Part shown: piece after piece, positions 48,017 through 60,693 of the stretch | Position numbering within the stretch: position 1 is the stretch's first letter | How the letters are laid out: each line of letters begins with the position of its first letter | Origin: Diploscapter coronatus | Lineage: Eukaryota; Nematoda; Chromadorea; Rhabditida; Rhabditidae | Length of the DNA stretch: 64,000 nt | Direction: 5' to 3' | Assembly: GCA_964036155.1 (NCBI GenBank) | Contig: OZ038423.1 | Coordinates: forward strand, 56,683,249 to 56,747,248 | The notes under the pieces: generated by a model | Databases searched by the model: none | Told to the model about the DNA's origin: nothing | Seen by the model: the letters and a program-made list of their open reading frames with translations, nothing else | Program-made: the position numbers and the translations under genes

Positions 48017-51000
48017 CGTTCTTGCAGTTAGGTGCTGCCGACCTGTATGTGTAAATGCCGATAAATGACATTCATGACGCAAATCAAGGAGGGAGTGAGA
48101 CAGGACAGAGAAAGAGCAAATTTGAAGAGCAAAAAATTTCGAGTAATCTTGAAAAAAGTTTAATTCGGAAAGACCTATTTTTGAAATTAATATGAGAACT
48201 GCAGCATCGAAGATTTTTTTAGATTATCCAAATTCTCACCGAAACTTTATGAAAATATGTCTGAAGTAAAACTAAAATTGTCATTTTTCCAAGTTTAGGA
48301 AAAATTCTGCATATATCTAGGCACTGCAACATATTTCTCATGGTCATTCTCCCGGAGTAAAGCCATATCTACGATTAGATATTGGTGTAACTTGGATATT
48401 TGGTTCATTAAAAACTGCGCCGCTCTTTCAAAAATGCAAGAAATGGTTTCTGCTCATGAGCAGCAAATTATGGATCCATTTTTCCTGACATCTGCGCCTT
48501 GCTATTTCCCACCTCCTGTGAACTGTGCCTGCAGTCTGTGCAGACTTGCAACAAGAAAACGAGAATTTCCTTTACTTGATCGCAATTCCAATTTCGGATG
48601 AGCAAGAAAAATTAGCATACATTGTGTCTGCGAGCCCTACATATATCAGTTATTTTTCTTTCGAAAGCTACAAGTCCCCCACTTGAAATCTAACTATTTT
48701 TTTTCTTCGATTTACATAATTGGAATATTGATCATCGCTCAAAATAAGGCAAAGTGAAAGTTCTATACGATTCAGTTATAATAAAGAAAAATATTATTCA
48801 AAATAAAGATTGGAAAGATAAAGAGCATAAAAATTAGAAGTTCGAAATTTAGTAACAGTGCCTCACTCAATATTGCCTTTGTTCATTCATAATCTTCTTC
48901 TCTAGTCTCTCTTATTTTCTAATTACCTCTAATCATTTTCTTTTTCTTAAGCTCTCTAACTTACGCCTAATCTTGCCCACGGCTCGTGATCTATAAAACC
49001 GTCTGGTCTAGTGAAAATTACTATACGCGTGCTCCAACAGAAGCGCGTGATAAATGTGCATTGATAATTGATAAATTTCGGTAGAATGAGTCCAAATATT
49101 GATGATCTTCAAAAATGATTATTTGTGGGAAGAACATAAGTGTTTAATGATCAATGTTTCAGAAAATTATACAAATGATGTTTGGGAAAAGATAAGATAG
49201 TCTGTCACCAAATAGATATATTTTAACTAAAACTACCAATATAATGCTTTTTCATTTCAAATAAGTTTCAATCAATCCTAATAATCAGCATTTCAAATTC
49301 TAAGATGATTCGTTAGCGAAAACAACATTAATTTCCAAAGAATATATGAAATTTTCAAATTCCAACCCCTGATCTCTATCAGTAAGAAGTCGTGCACCCA
49401 CAAGTTTAAGCACCCCTATAAAATTCGAAAATCGCCGCATAAAATCTCGCCCAGCTTCATAGTAAAATCAATCAAACTTATCGGTTGAAATGATCAAATT
49501 CCGGGAAAATCGATAAAAATCCATAGATTCTCGAAAATTTGGCAAAAATTCGGGACTTGACACGGGCCGCCCGTGAGGGGAAGCAAGAAAGCCTCCGGGG
49601 CGAAATCGGCAAAAAGTATGAACCTAACCGGTGGAGATGAGCTAGAAAACGAGAAAATAGTACTGAAAATGAGAGAATAAGGAAGGAAGATCTTACTATT
49701 TCTCATTTTTATTTTTCTCCGATCTTCTGATTTTTCTCTACTCTCTAACCATGTCTTTTTCTTTGTTTCCCTCGATTTTCCATGCTCTCTAGCTTTTCAC
49801 CCTTTGGCAAGTGTCAGTTGCTTTCTGCCGACTGGCAATTGGAGCCCTAACTTTTCATTACTCTTTTTCTTTTCCTCTCTAAAAATTTTCTTACTGTCTA
49901 GCCTAATTTTCTTTCTTCTTCTCTCTTCTTTCCAGATGATCTCTAAAGTTTTCTCTAGCTCCTTCTTAATCTTTTTACCTCTCAAATTTCAATGCTATCA
50001 CTTCTAGACAGACAGATTTCTTACTTTCGAGTATGAGTTACAAGGCTCTGACGACTTTCGAGTTTTTCCGACGCAAAATTCTGACATCCGAATTTCGGAA
50101 AAAGAAAATGTTCCGATTTTACGTGCGAAACCTCAAAAGAGAATGCGATTCGAAAGGATCAAATCAATTTTTCAAGACGAACCCCAAAAATCTAAAAACC
50201 CCAGAAACTTAGAATCAAAAATCATAATGTAAAGTGTTAGGTGGTCAGAAATACTTCGCTTCCAGCGAATTAATAAATTATAAAGATTGCGAGTTTTTGA
50301 TATATTGAGATGGTATGCTTCAAAATCTATTAAATCTCTTAATAGGAACAATCAATTTTAGTGGATGGGCACTATTTCTAATGAATCAAAATGTTTTTTC
50401 TTTTCAATAAAAATAGGTATGCTTAAAGATTTCGTGAATTCGTGTTAATATGCCTATCACTAATAGTCGAATTGAATTCAAGCCAAATTCAAAAATACAG
50501 CAAAACTTCTCCGAATCTCTCGAAATTTGCTAAATTCATTCTAGTCAAGAGGAAATTTCCCTTTGCAAAAATGTTTCAGAAGAATTTTTACAATTTTTCC
50601 ACTGACTTGAACTCCCTAGCATATGAATCATTTTCCGTTTGCAAGGAAGTAGATATGTTTCGATGTAAAATACCCGGTTACAGAAAAAAAAACGCCGAAC
50701 AAGCCCCTAGTTTTTGCTTTTGACTCTTGGGTTTAGCAAAATTCAGGTATCCCAGACGATATTCCATCCCTATCCTTAGTGATTAACGAAAAATTTCCCA
50801 AATATCATATCTGCGAATCGTTTTTCTCGAATATGTCAGACGGTTTTGCGTTCGTATCTTTTAACGCTGGGGAAAGATCATTACAAATGTCATATCGATG
50901 GAGACGTCAGAGGGCATCGAGTTTCAAAGTAAGAAATGAGCAAAGTGGGCAGTTCTGGGGAAGGGAGAGAAAGATGTAACGCCGGCTCGGATATGCACAA

Positions 51001-52619
51001 AAACATAGAAACGATAAAAACGAAAAGCAGAAAAGCTAGAAGAACGTAATAGCAACTTGATAGCAAGAAAATGCGAAAACACCCCCAGGGAGATGCAAGA
51101 ATTTGAATTGACAGCAGGTTTGACGTAGTTTAGCAAAGAAATATGGGTTTTTAGGTCATTTTCAATGATTCGGCTAAAGTTCCTTTAACATTGCACAAGT
51201 CAGAATATGCTATTTAGCCTAATTTTGAAACTTATTTAGTGAAGATCAAGATTAAGCAATATCGGAAAATGTCAAAATGATTTTTGAGGAAAAGTAAACC
51301 TGAAAACAACAATGAGTCAGATCTAGAGCTCCTGATGGAAAATTTCCGAAACCTATCCGAACCGTGAAAAATAACAAATCGCCTCAATATGTTTCATTCA
51401 AACACCTCTCACTTTTGTTTTCGATCAAGAAAATATCAAATGATTTTATGACTTTTACGCTTGAACTTTCCAGAATCTCTAACTCCATGCTGAAGAATAC
51501 CCGAAGAAAACAGGCTGAGCTAATTTTTCGGCTCGACCAGTCAAGCCCACTGGGTTGTAAAGCAGATGTCGCGCAGATTTTTTGCAAAAAATGCGTCGTC
51601 AAAAGTATCAACTCGTAAAATACTGCGCTATGCGGGACCCAAGAATTTATCGCTACAAAATCCCCAAACATATCGATGAATCAAAATGCAGAAAATTTAA
51701 AAATGGCGACTTCTTGGATCAAAAGTAATGATTTTTATGTCATTTTTAAGTTGGCAAAAATATAGATCTCGAAAAAAATCGATAAAAATTAATGAATTTC
51801 ATAACGCTCGTGGATTTGGCTATTTCATGAAGTGTCGGATAAAAGATTAGAGAATGTTAAAAATGAAGAGAACGAAAAAGAGACAGAAAAAAGATTTGCG
51901 CGATAAAAGTAGCAAAGTCGGTTGATATACAAAGCAAACAGAGGAGTTTCTGATATCTAAAAGAAAGGGTTTTCATCAAACTTATCAGTAAACGGGAAAT
52001 GAGGCAAATTTCATGGAAATTTCGGTAAATTGAGAGGATTTTGAGATGAGATTAGAAAATGAAAGGTTTGCACGAAAAGTTCAAGTTTTATTGATCAACC
52101 GAATATTTAAACGAGGACTAATTACGTCTTTATCGAAATTTGTTAAAGTCGACGAATTTCAAGAAAACCGTGAAACACATATCAAGAGTTTTATATTTCA
52201 CCATTTTATCGCATTTTTTATAAATGTTGCAGAAAACCACTACGAAGCAAATTTCAACCAAAACTTAAAAATTTAGAAAGAAAATTTCCTTCTAAATCTC
52301 GATAATTTCTCAAAAATTCGATCTCAAGATCTCTTTTCTCGCAAAATTATCTCAATTTTCAAGCGATTCATCTCCGTGAAGTCTCAAATATCAAACTACA
52401 CGTTATCACAGCGTATCAGTTGTTCAAAATGAATGATAAAGTGATCTAAGAAAAGAGGAAATTAGATATCTCAGCCATTTTTCCACTTCTATTCTTAATC
52501 ATATGGCTAGAGATTTCCGAAGAATGATGAAAATTCCGCGAATTTTCTAATATGGGACCATTTTGGTGCTATCTTTCCGTGCTATTTCAAAATCCCCTTA
52601 TCGATTTTTGAGCTGTAAT

Positions 52620-52920
52620 AATAGCATTGGGAAATAGCATTAGAAAGATAAAGAAAAGGTAAAAAATGAAGAAATGCGATGAAAAGGGCAGAACTAAAGT
52701 GAAATAGTAATAAAAATGAGGGAAAAAGACCGAATCTAAAAAGTACAAAGCTGAGAGCGACCTGGACGTCATGATAAGCCCTAAATACGATATGACTTCT
52801 TTTTGATAAGACCTGAAATTTGTCATTTTCTCGTCCTTTCTTATTTTTCTTTGTTCCCTCACTCTCTCCAAAACTTATCTAGTTCTTTCCGCTCTCTTCA
52901 TTTTTAATGATATTTCTCTC
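52620..52920. repeat. Diverged purine/pyrimidine fold-back
   Basis: Purine-rich left arm (AATAGCATTGGGAAATAG ... AATGAGGGAAAAAG) is roughly complementary to the pyrimidine-rich right arm (TTTGTTCCCTCACTCTC ... CTCTTCATTTTTAATG). A similar arrangement occurs at 54885-55285. Confidence 0.45.
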
Positions 52921-54884
52921 ATACGTAAAGCACAGGACAAATCTTATTAAAACGCATAAAATCCGATTTTTGATGATATCGATTTTCGACATGACGCAAA
53001 ATAATGAAAAGCCCATTAAAGTCGGCCGGAAATAGTCCGGAGTTTATGGTTTTACAACTACAAAATTGCCTAATCGGTCAAATTTGGTTCGGGAAAATCA
53101 ATAGCGCAATAAAATTATTAAAATTTGTGGGATTTTTTACAAAATTTGAAGAAAGTAATGCTGTTGGAAAAAAAATCACGAGAAATTTAGGATCATATGA
53201 AATAAGAGATTAGAAATTTTGAGTCGAAATTAAAGTTTTAGATCAATGATGACACTTTTGAAATGATAAGAATTTCTCTTGAGAATGGAAAAACTTCGAG
53301 GAGATTTGACAATTTTTCATAGAGGGAGTTTTCGGAAGAAAAACTAATTTTGATAAAAGTTATATTTTGCCGCGTCAGGACTAATGCTGAATAAATTGCG
53401 ACTGATTTAGCTAAACTTTGAAACATTTCAATAATTTTAGAAGAATCGTAAAAAAGATTTCAGATAGAAAAGCTAGAGTAAATGCGAGTACATAATATCG
53501 AAAACGATCAATTCTAACAGAATTCAACTTATTTTAAACACGTTTAAAGTCCATTTTTAAATTACAAAAAATGCCTACTTTGCAACGCCGTTGGCGTGTC
53601 CGTTCTGTTCGGGCTTATAGGGCGAAATTTTGAACGATTTTTCAAAAATCGGCAAAAATACAAATTGTTAGAAATATTTCAAAATCTCCAGACGAATGAA
53701 TTTGGAATTTGACCTGATAGCGCCCGAATATTCTTTTTTGTCGATTTTCAGATAGGGTGATGGGTCTGAGTGAAAAGGGGCGAAATGATAGAATCTTTCC
53801 TCGGTCAGAGAAAATTATCGCTCTCTAATCTTTACCCTCACTGCCGCGCCCGCTTTTTTCACACGATATTTCTTAGCCCCGCCCATTTTAGACGTAGGGA
53901 GAAGCTTGATCAAAGAAAGATATTAGGTCATAACGCTTCATCAAGGGGTCTGTAAACATTCGAAAGATGAACGGTTTTTTGGGGGGAATACTGTAACTTT
54001 TCATTCCTCGACTTTTCAGGTGTTGCATTTTTTATCCATGCTTTTTAAATTGCATTTCAAAGGGTTATCAATATGGATTATTGTAAAGTTTCATTTTCTA
54101 TGATTTTTTATTTTGTATTTTGTACAACTAAAATTTATTTGACACTGAATCATCAAAACTTCGCCGGAAATAAAAGTTTCTGTGAAACATATCACTTTAA
54201 TCTTACTATCAAAATATTCATAATTTTCAAAAATATACCATCCTGCGTTCTTTTCCCATTCATTAGCACACATACTGAGATAGTAAATAAAACTTTACGT
54301 TTGGTCATCTCAAGTCCACACGCCCACCAATGAAATGATGAGATTTTTAGGTTTCGAGAGGGTGTCAAGTAGGATTGACGCCAAAGCTTTAGGGCGAATT
54401 TTAGAGGGACCTCTTTAAAACAAATAAAGACCATATCTTTTTATTTTATTACTCTCAAAAGCTAGGGTAAAATGATGTGATATATTTTCATAGCTAATAA
54501 GATAAATTTTTATGTTTCAAAAATTATAAAATAAAGTTTGGCTTTTCGTAGTTTTATGAAAATTACTGTCCCGTATCATATCCATATAATATAGTATTGA
54601 GAATACTAATAACAAAATTTTAACAACTGGAAAAGGCAGACATGATTCTAATTTTCTCCAATACTAAATTAAATAAATTTAAAAACAAAAATCTTCATAT
54701 GAAATCCACCATTTCTCCACTTTCGGGTAAAAAAAATTGGTCCAAAACTTGCCTCGGTATTTTTGTCGACGTACTGATGAACCTCAGGAAGAATGAGGCG
54801 ATAAGTCAAAAATCTAGAGATCATTTGAAGCCGAGAGAAACAAAGAAAAAGAAAAAAAGGAGTGAGGTAACGACAAATCGCTCA

Positions 54885-55285
54885 GCTCTTTTCCAATTGA
54901 TCTATCAAGCTTTTCTTTTGCTCTCGAAAAATCATGCTATTTCGCTTGGTTTTAATTTTTCAATGCTATCTCTCCTTCTCTTCCTTTTTCTCTCACTTTT
55001 CCACATAATTTCTTAATTTTCCGACTCTCTAAATTTTCGTTGTAATACTTCCACGTCAAGCTTCATCTCAACAGAAGGCATTCAACTCTTGAGTTTCAAG
55101 CTCTCAAGCTTACGTGAAGAAATTGCCTGAGGTCGGATGGAAAGATCATCGGAAAGGTGAGAACTAAAGAAAAAGAAAAGGAATAGTATGGAAAAGAACC
55201 AGAAAATGAAAAATAGTATGAGAAGCTAGGGAAGTAAAAAGAAGCAGAACTATGAAATAGAGCGAGAAAAGATAAAAGATAGCAA
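54885..55285. repeat. Diverged pyrimidine/purine fold-back
   Basis: Left arm is C/T-rich (CAATGCTATCTCTCC ... TCTCTCACTTTTCC); right arm is A/G-rich (GGAAAGGTGAGAAC ... AATAGTATG ... AAAGATAGC) and imperfectly complementary over ~130 nt. It shares the AATAGCATT-type motif with 52620-52920 and with the hairpin at 41947-42083. Confidence 0.45.
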
Positions 55286-56630
55286 ACGTCAAAGGGTAGT
55301 TTTGCCGTCAGAAAAAAATGAGAAGGTATGAAAAAAAAAACGCCAAGTCCTGACGTTTTACATTAGCTCAGAGGCTTGGAATGATTGCATGAAATGAGAA
55401 AAGTCTAACAGTCATAAAGTTAGGCTAACGAGATGGTGGTCTGATTGGAATTAAAATTTGGTAGTTAAAGAAAGCTAATTTATGGGTAGTTTTTTAGAAA
55501 ATTTCATTTATATGCTTCTGAATTAGCAAACCCTGTTATTTGGCTTTGTTCGTAAAATTAATAATGTACTCTGGTTCCACGATACACCAGTTTCTAAAAA
55601 TCTTAATAATCAAAAAAATTTCGAATGTGAGTACATTCGATATGGAAGACTTTATCCTTAGAAAAAGATGTTTTTTTTCGGTCAAATTGACACATTCATT
55701 TGTATGCTTCAAGATCTTGAAATTTAGAAGATTTGCAAGATAAATTTTTAACAAGTCACTAATTTCGCTATATTATTAAAATCCTCCTCCATTGATAACT
55801 TTTTCCTATTCATTTTTATTCAATCGGCTATCTTTCGAAATTTGTTTGACTTCGGTACAGTCAACTATTTCTTTTTTCGAACTTCATTCAGCGAAGTTTC
55901 CTTACGTTTTCCAAAAAATGCGAACCTGTCAAAAATTTTAGGCTCGATGGTTTAGTGGATATCAGCCCACTCCTGGCTTTATCAAATCTTTGTCTCATAT
56001 CCTCCTTTTCTTCTCCTCTCTTGGTTTTTCTTTATCTATCATCCCAACTTTTATTTGATATTTGCGCTCATAAAATGGCGGCTAACGATCGGTTTTAACC
56101 TATCGGCTCCGAAAGAGATTTTCGAGGGAAGGAAAAATGAGATAAGATTTATTGGCCTACAATCCAAGAACTGCTGTTAGGAAAATAATTTAGTGCAAGA
56201 GTTCCTGGCTTCTGAAAGGCCAAGTTTTCATGTGATTTAGTCAACAAAACTGAACAAGATAGTTTTTTTGAGAGATTGTAAGTCTAAAGTTATAATGGAC
56301 TAGAAAATGTCGAAAAATTTGGGTTTGAGAATTGTTAACAGAACAAATTTTCAAATGATGTTGATTTGATTTATAAAAAAAGCTTTTATAAATAAAAAAT
56401 GAGAGGTCAAAAGTTTTGCTCGCCACTATACTTTAGAAATGAGATTGTCATTTTAGAGTATCTCGTTTGATACATCCTGGCTTGTTGTTATATAGCGAAA
56501 ATCGTCCATCATCTATCAATCTAACAGAGTCCAGAGGTCGAGATAAGAATTAGAAAAAGAGCAAGGAAAGAAAATCTAACCACTCTCTACAGTAGTTTTT
56601 AGTGTTTAGAAATATTGTCAAAAACCCGAC

Positions 56631-56750
56631 CTGTACCCGGAATCGTCCTCGAGTCCAAAATTCGATCTAATCCAGTCAACAGCCAATTCGGCTATCCGTC
56701 CTTTGTCTCTAGTTCTTGAACTTTGAAAGCTTTGAAGCTGATTCAAGTAT
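56631..56750 (-). other. Orphan exon-like segment, unknown protein
   Basis: 120 nt bounded by ATTTTTCAG and CAG|GTCGGG, GC-richer than its surroundings. Open through 39 full codons (YLNQLQSFQSSRTRDKG, RIAELAVDWIRSNFGLEDD). Entry and exit phases are both 2. I do not recognise the sequence and cannot find partner exons. It lies downstream of the syntaxin-16 stop, whose last exon has the same entry phase, so an alternative terminal segment of that gene or a separate small gene are both possible. Confidence 0.35.
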
Positions 56751-57340
56751 CTGAAAAATAAAGGTAAAGCAACTAAAAAACTACATTCAAGTCTGTTAGT
56801 CGCGAAACAGGTTATTTTTCATCTTTTTTTTTCTAAATTTTAGTTAAATTAAACTTTATTAACATTTTTCAAGGCTTAGCCAAAGTAATTTGGCAAGGCC
56901 CGGAAAATCGGAAATCGAGTTTCTTCGAAACGAAATAAAATAACATTTTCTACAATAAATAATACGGAAAATTGCGACAGATATTCAAAATACCCGTTGG
57001 GACAAATGGAATCTTAGATTTTCAGAAAAAAATAATCTAGCTGCCAATAAAATAAAATTCGATCAAAATCAATTTGAATGTCACAAATCATGAGATAAAA
57101 AATCAATAAAGTCGATATTTTAGGAGCGTGGTCTAAGCTTTTTCTTCGGCAAAAATAGAACATTAAATATTCTACGTCGATCATCACAAGGTTAGTTTGG
57201 ACTTATTTTTTAAATTTTACTTGAATGCATGACTGAGCTAACATCGCTAAAAGATATTGAAACCCTTCGTGTTTTCGAGAAGCATAGAAAAATATTCTCG
57301 ATTTCTTCAAGAAGAAATCTTTTTAGCCCTGAAAAGCCCC

Positions 57341-59983
57341 CTATTTGAATTTCGTGGCGAGAATGAGTAGGAGTAAGAAAATGACGGTAACCGACTGGCA
57401 GCAAATGATCTTCATCTTCCAATTGCTTCGCTGACTCCTTTCCGCTTTGTGCACAGATTCAGTCGCCTTCGTGACTCTGACAGTCACTTGCTCCACGTTG
57501 TAGTCGATTCTGAAAAGATAATTGGGGTAATTCAAATTAAAAATCGAATTATACGTTCCAAAAAGAACAGCTAATCTAATTTTGATATAGATTTCAGTCC
57601 AAGTTCGCACGGATTTAATATCATAAAAAACTTCTTAATTCCGACAAGTTTCAAGAAAATCGTAAAAAAATTATCAGTTTCAAATAAATAGTCCTCGTAT
57701 TTATTTATTTAAAAATTTTTTAAAGCTAACCTATCCAAGAGAGCTCCTTGTTCGACGACCATCGACGAAACCTCTTTGAAGATCGAGTTGAGTTCGCGGA
57801 TCGACGAATTTACTACCATTATCTGGAAAAAATGGCTAAATTTTCACTTTAACGACTATTTTTCTCAAACAAATTAGCATAAAATGGAATTTAAAAAAAT
57901 AAAAATCTTGCCTCCTTCTCCCGTTCCCTGACTTCCTTCTCATTAGACATGATCATTTGCAGTTGGTCCATGGTGTATTCGCCCTGAAATTGCAAAAAAA
58001 GTTTAAGCCAGGGGTATTTTTCGAAAATGTGTAAAAAAAATGATATCTGAGAGGTATTAAACTATCTATGACGTCTTAAACTTAAAAAATATCTTTGACT
58101 TCCGAAAAGTAAAAAAAGGTAAAAATTTAAAAATTACCTGAGAAGTCTCACCGACATCCACCAATTCGCCCCAGTTCATCTCGTCCGAGCCTCCGGTAGT
58201 CAAAACGAAACTGTCGATGTTTCGCGAGCGTTTCTAAAAACGAGTTTTTATTTAAACTAGAATTCGTCGACTCAAGTTATCATTCTTGATAAAATCAAAC
58301 GAATTTTTAGATTTTAAAGAAGCATTTGAAAAATTTCACATTTTTCAACTAAAAATTCAATTAATAAGTCTTAAAACTCTTCAAAATGTTGATCTGTTAA
58401 TGGGGGGCATTGAAATAGAATAATGAATTACAAAAATAATAGTAAGTAGTAAATACGTTACCTTAATATCATCCAGGTATTTGGATTGTCTGGACCTGAA
58501 CCCGCCCGTCAACTGGCCGAGCGTGTTGATCATCGCCTGCACGGAGTTCTCCCGAAGCCTCCGCTCCGATTCGTTTTCTCCACGGGAAATTTGAGAGGAC
58601 ATCATGCTGAAAGAATAATTAAATGATAATTTACTGTTTCCTGATCTTTTTCATATTGGAAGAATTATTTTAAAGATAAGTCTCGAGTTCAGGTCATTTT
58701 CATTATCAATTTAAAAGTTATAATATTTTTGTAACCTACACCAAGTTTTCTATAAATTCCCTAGATGTGCTTAATTTTGCATTAGATGACGATAAGCGAA
58801 ATAAATGGTCGTTAATTTCTCCCCTATCATCACTTGTACATTTCTAGATTCCTATCTGATAGCGAAAACACATTTTCCTAGATTTTTTTTGAGAAATATC
58901 GCGGAAAGGTAAAAATTATTCCTTTCTTCAAGTTTATGAAAATCCTGCAGCCTACTTGATGAGCCTTTGACAGTGCGAGAGCATGGACGTGATCTGTTCG
59001 GTCATCTGCTCCATTCGCTTCTCCTCTGCTTCGAAAGCTTCATCGCCAAAATTGGGTCGAGAAATGTGCTTCTGTTGGGCTGCGTCAAGCTCGTCCAGGC
59101 GAGAGCGGATTCTGAAAATTTTATGAACATCTTTCAACAAAAAAATCCTATAACGTGTATTATAATGAAAAAAAAACTAATAATGTAATCGTGAATGGAA
59201 AATTTCGTCAATATGAAACTATCGAGATACAGAAAAATATTGTAAGTTTAAAAAAATCATAAGTTGATCGTAAAAGTCGCGTTGTTGGATTAAAATAAGT
59301 CATTTTACTTGAAAATATAATATTGAAATCTTAAAAAAAGGTACAATTTAAAAATGCTACCTTCCAAACTCGAACTCGATCTCGTCGCAGGTGTGAATCC
59401 AAATGGGCTGACCAACGGAGGAATCGGCCGGATGGTCCGTGCCAGACTCGAGGTTTACTAGGGACATTCGCTCTTCTGAAAATTATTTGATTTTTCAAAA
59501 AGCAACTGAAAATGGTGAACTCTTAACGTATGCTTCAAAAATCCTAATGTGTATTCAAGCTTTACTGCGTTGTTTCACTAGAAGTTGGTTGAGATGTTTA
59601 TTCTTGCAACCAAATTATACAAAATTAAAAAAAAAAACATTAAAGTATCATTTGTTCTTGAAATTTGATGATCCAACTTTTTTCTGTAAAATAAATTTTC
59701 TCAACCTGAAAGCCTAGAAGACGTACTGACGGCTGCTCTCGAATTGTCGTAGACGAATTTGTTCTGAAATTATTTTCAAAATGATTATCATCGAGACATG
59801 AAATTAGCTTAGGCTTATTTTATTTTCTTGAAACACTTTTAAAACTGTTCATTTCTGGACTTTTTTCAAAATAAACTAAAGTACCTGAAAAGCATTTGAC
59901 CTCAAGAGCATGAAAACTTCCGTTAAATTTCTCGAAATCCCGACATGCGGTTCACGGCTCCGGTTGATCGCTGCGGCGCTCAT
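57341..59983 (-). CDS. syx-16: Syntaxin-16 (Golgi/TGN t-SNARE)
   Basis: Nine exons: 59983-59885, 59763-59727, 59475-59361, 59111-58956, 58606-58462, 58233-58138, 57983-57912, 57822-57731, 57509-57341. Product 326 aa, the usual syntaxin-16 length. The N-terminus (LTEVFMLLRSNAFQ) matches the conserved TDAFLLLRNN region that binds Vps45-type SM proteins. The SNARE motif covers ~217-290 with zero-layer glutamine Q265 (VVEQGALLDRIDYNVEQV). HKAERSQRSNWKMK leads to a C-terminal transmembrane anchor (~304-322) and a four-residue tail. Function: fusion of endosome-derived vesicles at the trans-Golgi. The ATG is one base after a TTTTCAG acceptor, typical of trans-splicing. The intron between exons 7 and 8 begins GCAAGA, a GC-AG intron. 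Confidence 0.95.
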
Positions 59984-60693
59984 CCTGAAAACAAGGATTT
60001 TTTCTCTGAAATTTCTAGAATCCACCCCTTTTCCATCAACTTTCAAAAATTTGCCAGCCAAACCATTTTTTCGAAAAATTCGAAACTCATCCCACTAAAA
60101 GCGATTCTTCAAAAGAAATTAGAATTTTAGCAAAAATTAAAGAAAAAACGTCATTTGTCGATAAATTGTTGGCGAAGATGCGCCAAAGGCCACCACTCAG
60201 CGAATTGCGCCAAATGGGACAGTTTGAAAGATGAAAAATATCTTATTGCCGTTAGACAATATTATTTTCAAAGATAAAAGAATCTTAACAAACTTTATTC
60301 TTAAAAATCACTAGGAAAACGAAAAATTATCACAGGTTGTTTGAGAAATCACCCGGTTTTTGAAAGAATAACACGCTTACGAAAAATCGAGACCAGAAAA
60401 TATACCCTTCAACTCAGATAGCAACGGATTAGAACAAAACACCAAAATATCTAGATTTAAGGAAAGCTTTTTTAAAAAAGAAGTACACCTAGCCAATAGG
60501 ATTAGATCTATAGTTTGTCTTAGAAATAGAAAAATTGAATCATTTCAAAATCCTAAAAAGAAATATATTGGATCTATTACTTAGAAATAGGGAAATTCTA
60601 CCTTTTTTAAATCCTAGGAAGAAAGATATTTTTAAAAATAAACAAAATGCTACCTTCCTTGAGAATTCTTAAAAATTAGATAGTTTAACCGAT
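59984..60693. other. Spacer between eif-3.E and syx-16
   Basis: 710 bp, AT-rich, no exon-like sequence. It contains the eIF3e 3' UTR. Given co-orientation and the acceptor next to the syx-16 ATG, a nematode operon with a long spacer cannot be excluded. Confidence 0.45.

Larger units (their letters stand above)
46688..57340. other. Gene-poor 10.6 kb upstream of SERCA
   Basis: No recognisable gene between SERCA's first coding exon and the syntaxin-16 stop. Probably SERCA promoter and leader introns. It contains purine/pyrimidine-biased fold-backs, six piRNA-like TA(T/A)GTTTC motifs, promoter-like GC-rich patches at 47.3-48.1 kb and 53.6-53.9 kb, a perfect inverted repeat CACGGGCCGCCCGTG at 49561-49575, and one orphan exon-like segment (56631-56750). 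Confidence 0.5.

Noticed and set aside
47862..48071. Minus-strand open frame through the GC-rich patch
   Set aside because: More likely promoter-type sequence (CTGCGTCT words) than coding; no family match.
48434..48601. Plus-strand open frame MQEMVSAHEQQ...
   Set aside because: Short, no recognisable domain, cysteine/proline clusters come from a small inverted repeat; no promoter or splice evidence.
55941..55990. tRNA-like 5' half (GATGGTTTAGTGG resembles an A box)
   Set aside because: No B box (GGTTCRANTCC), no anticodon stem and no acceptor-stem complement downstream; chance match or a remote relic.
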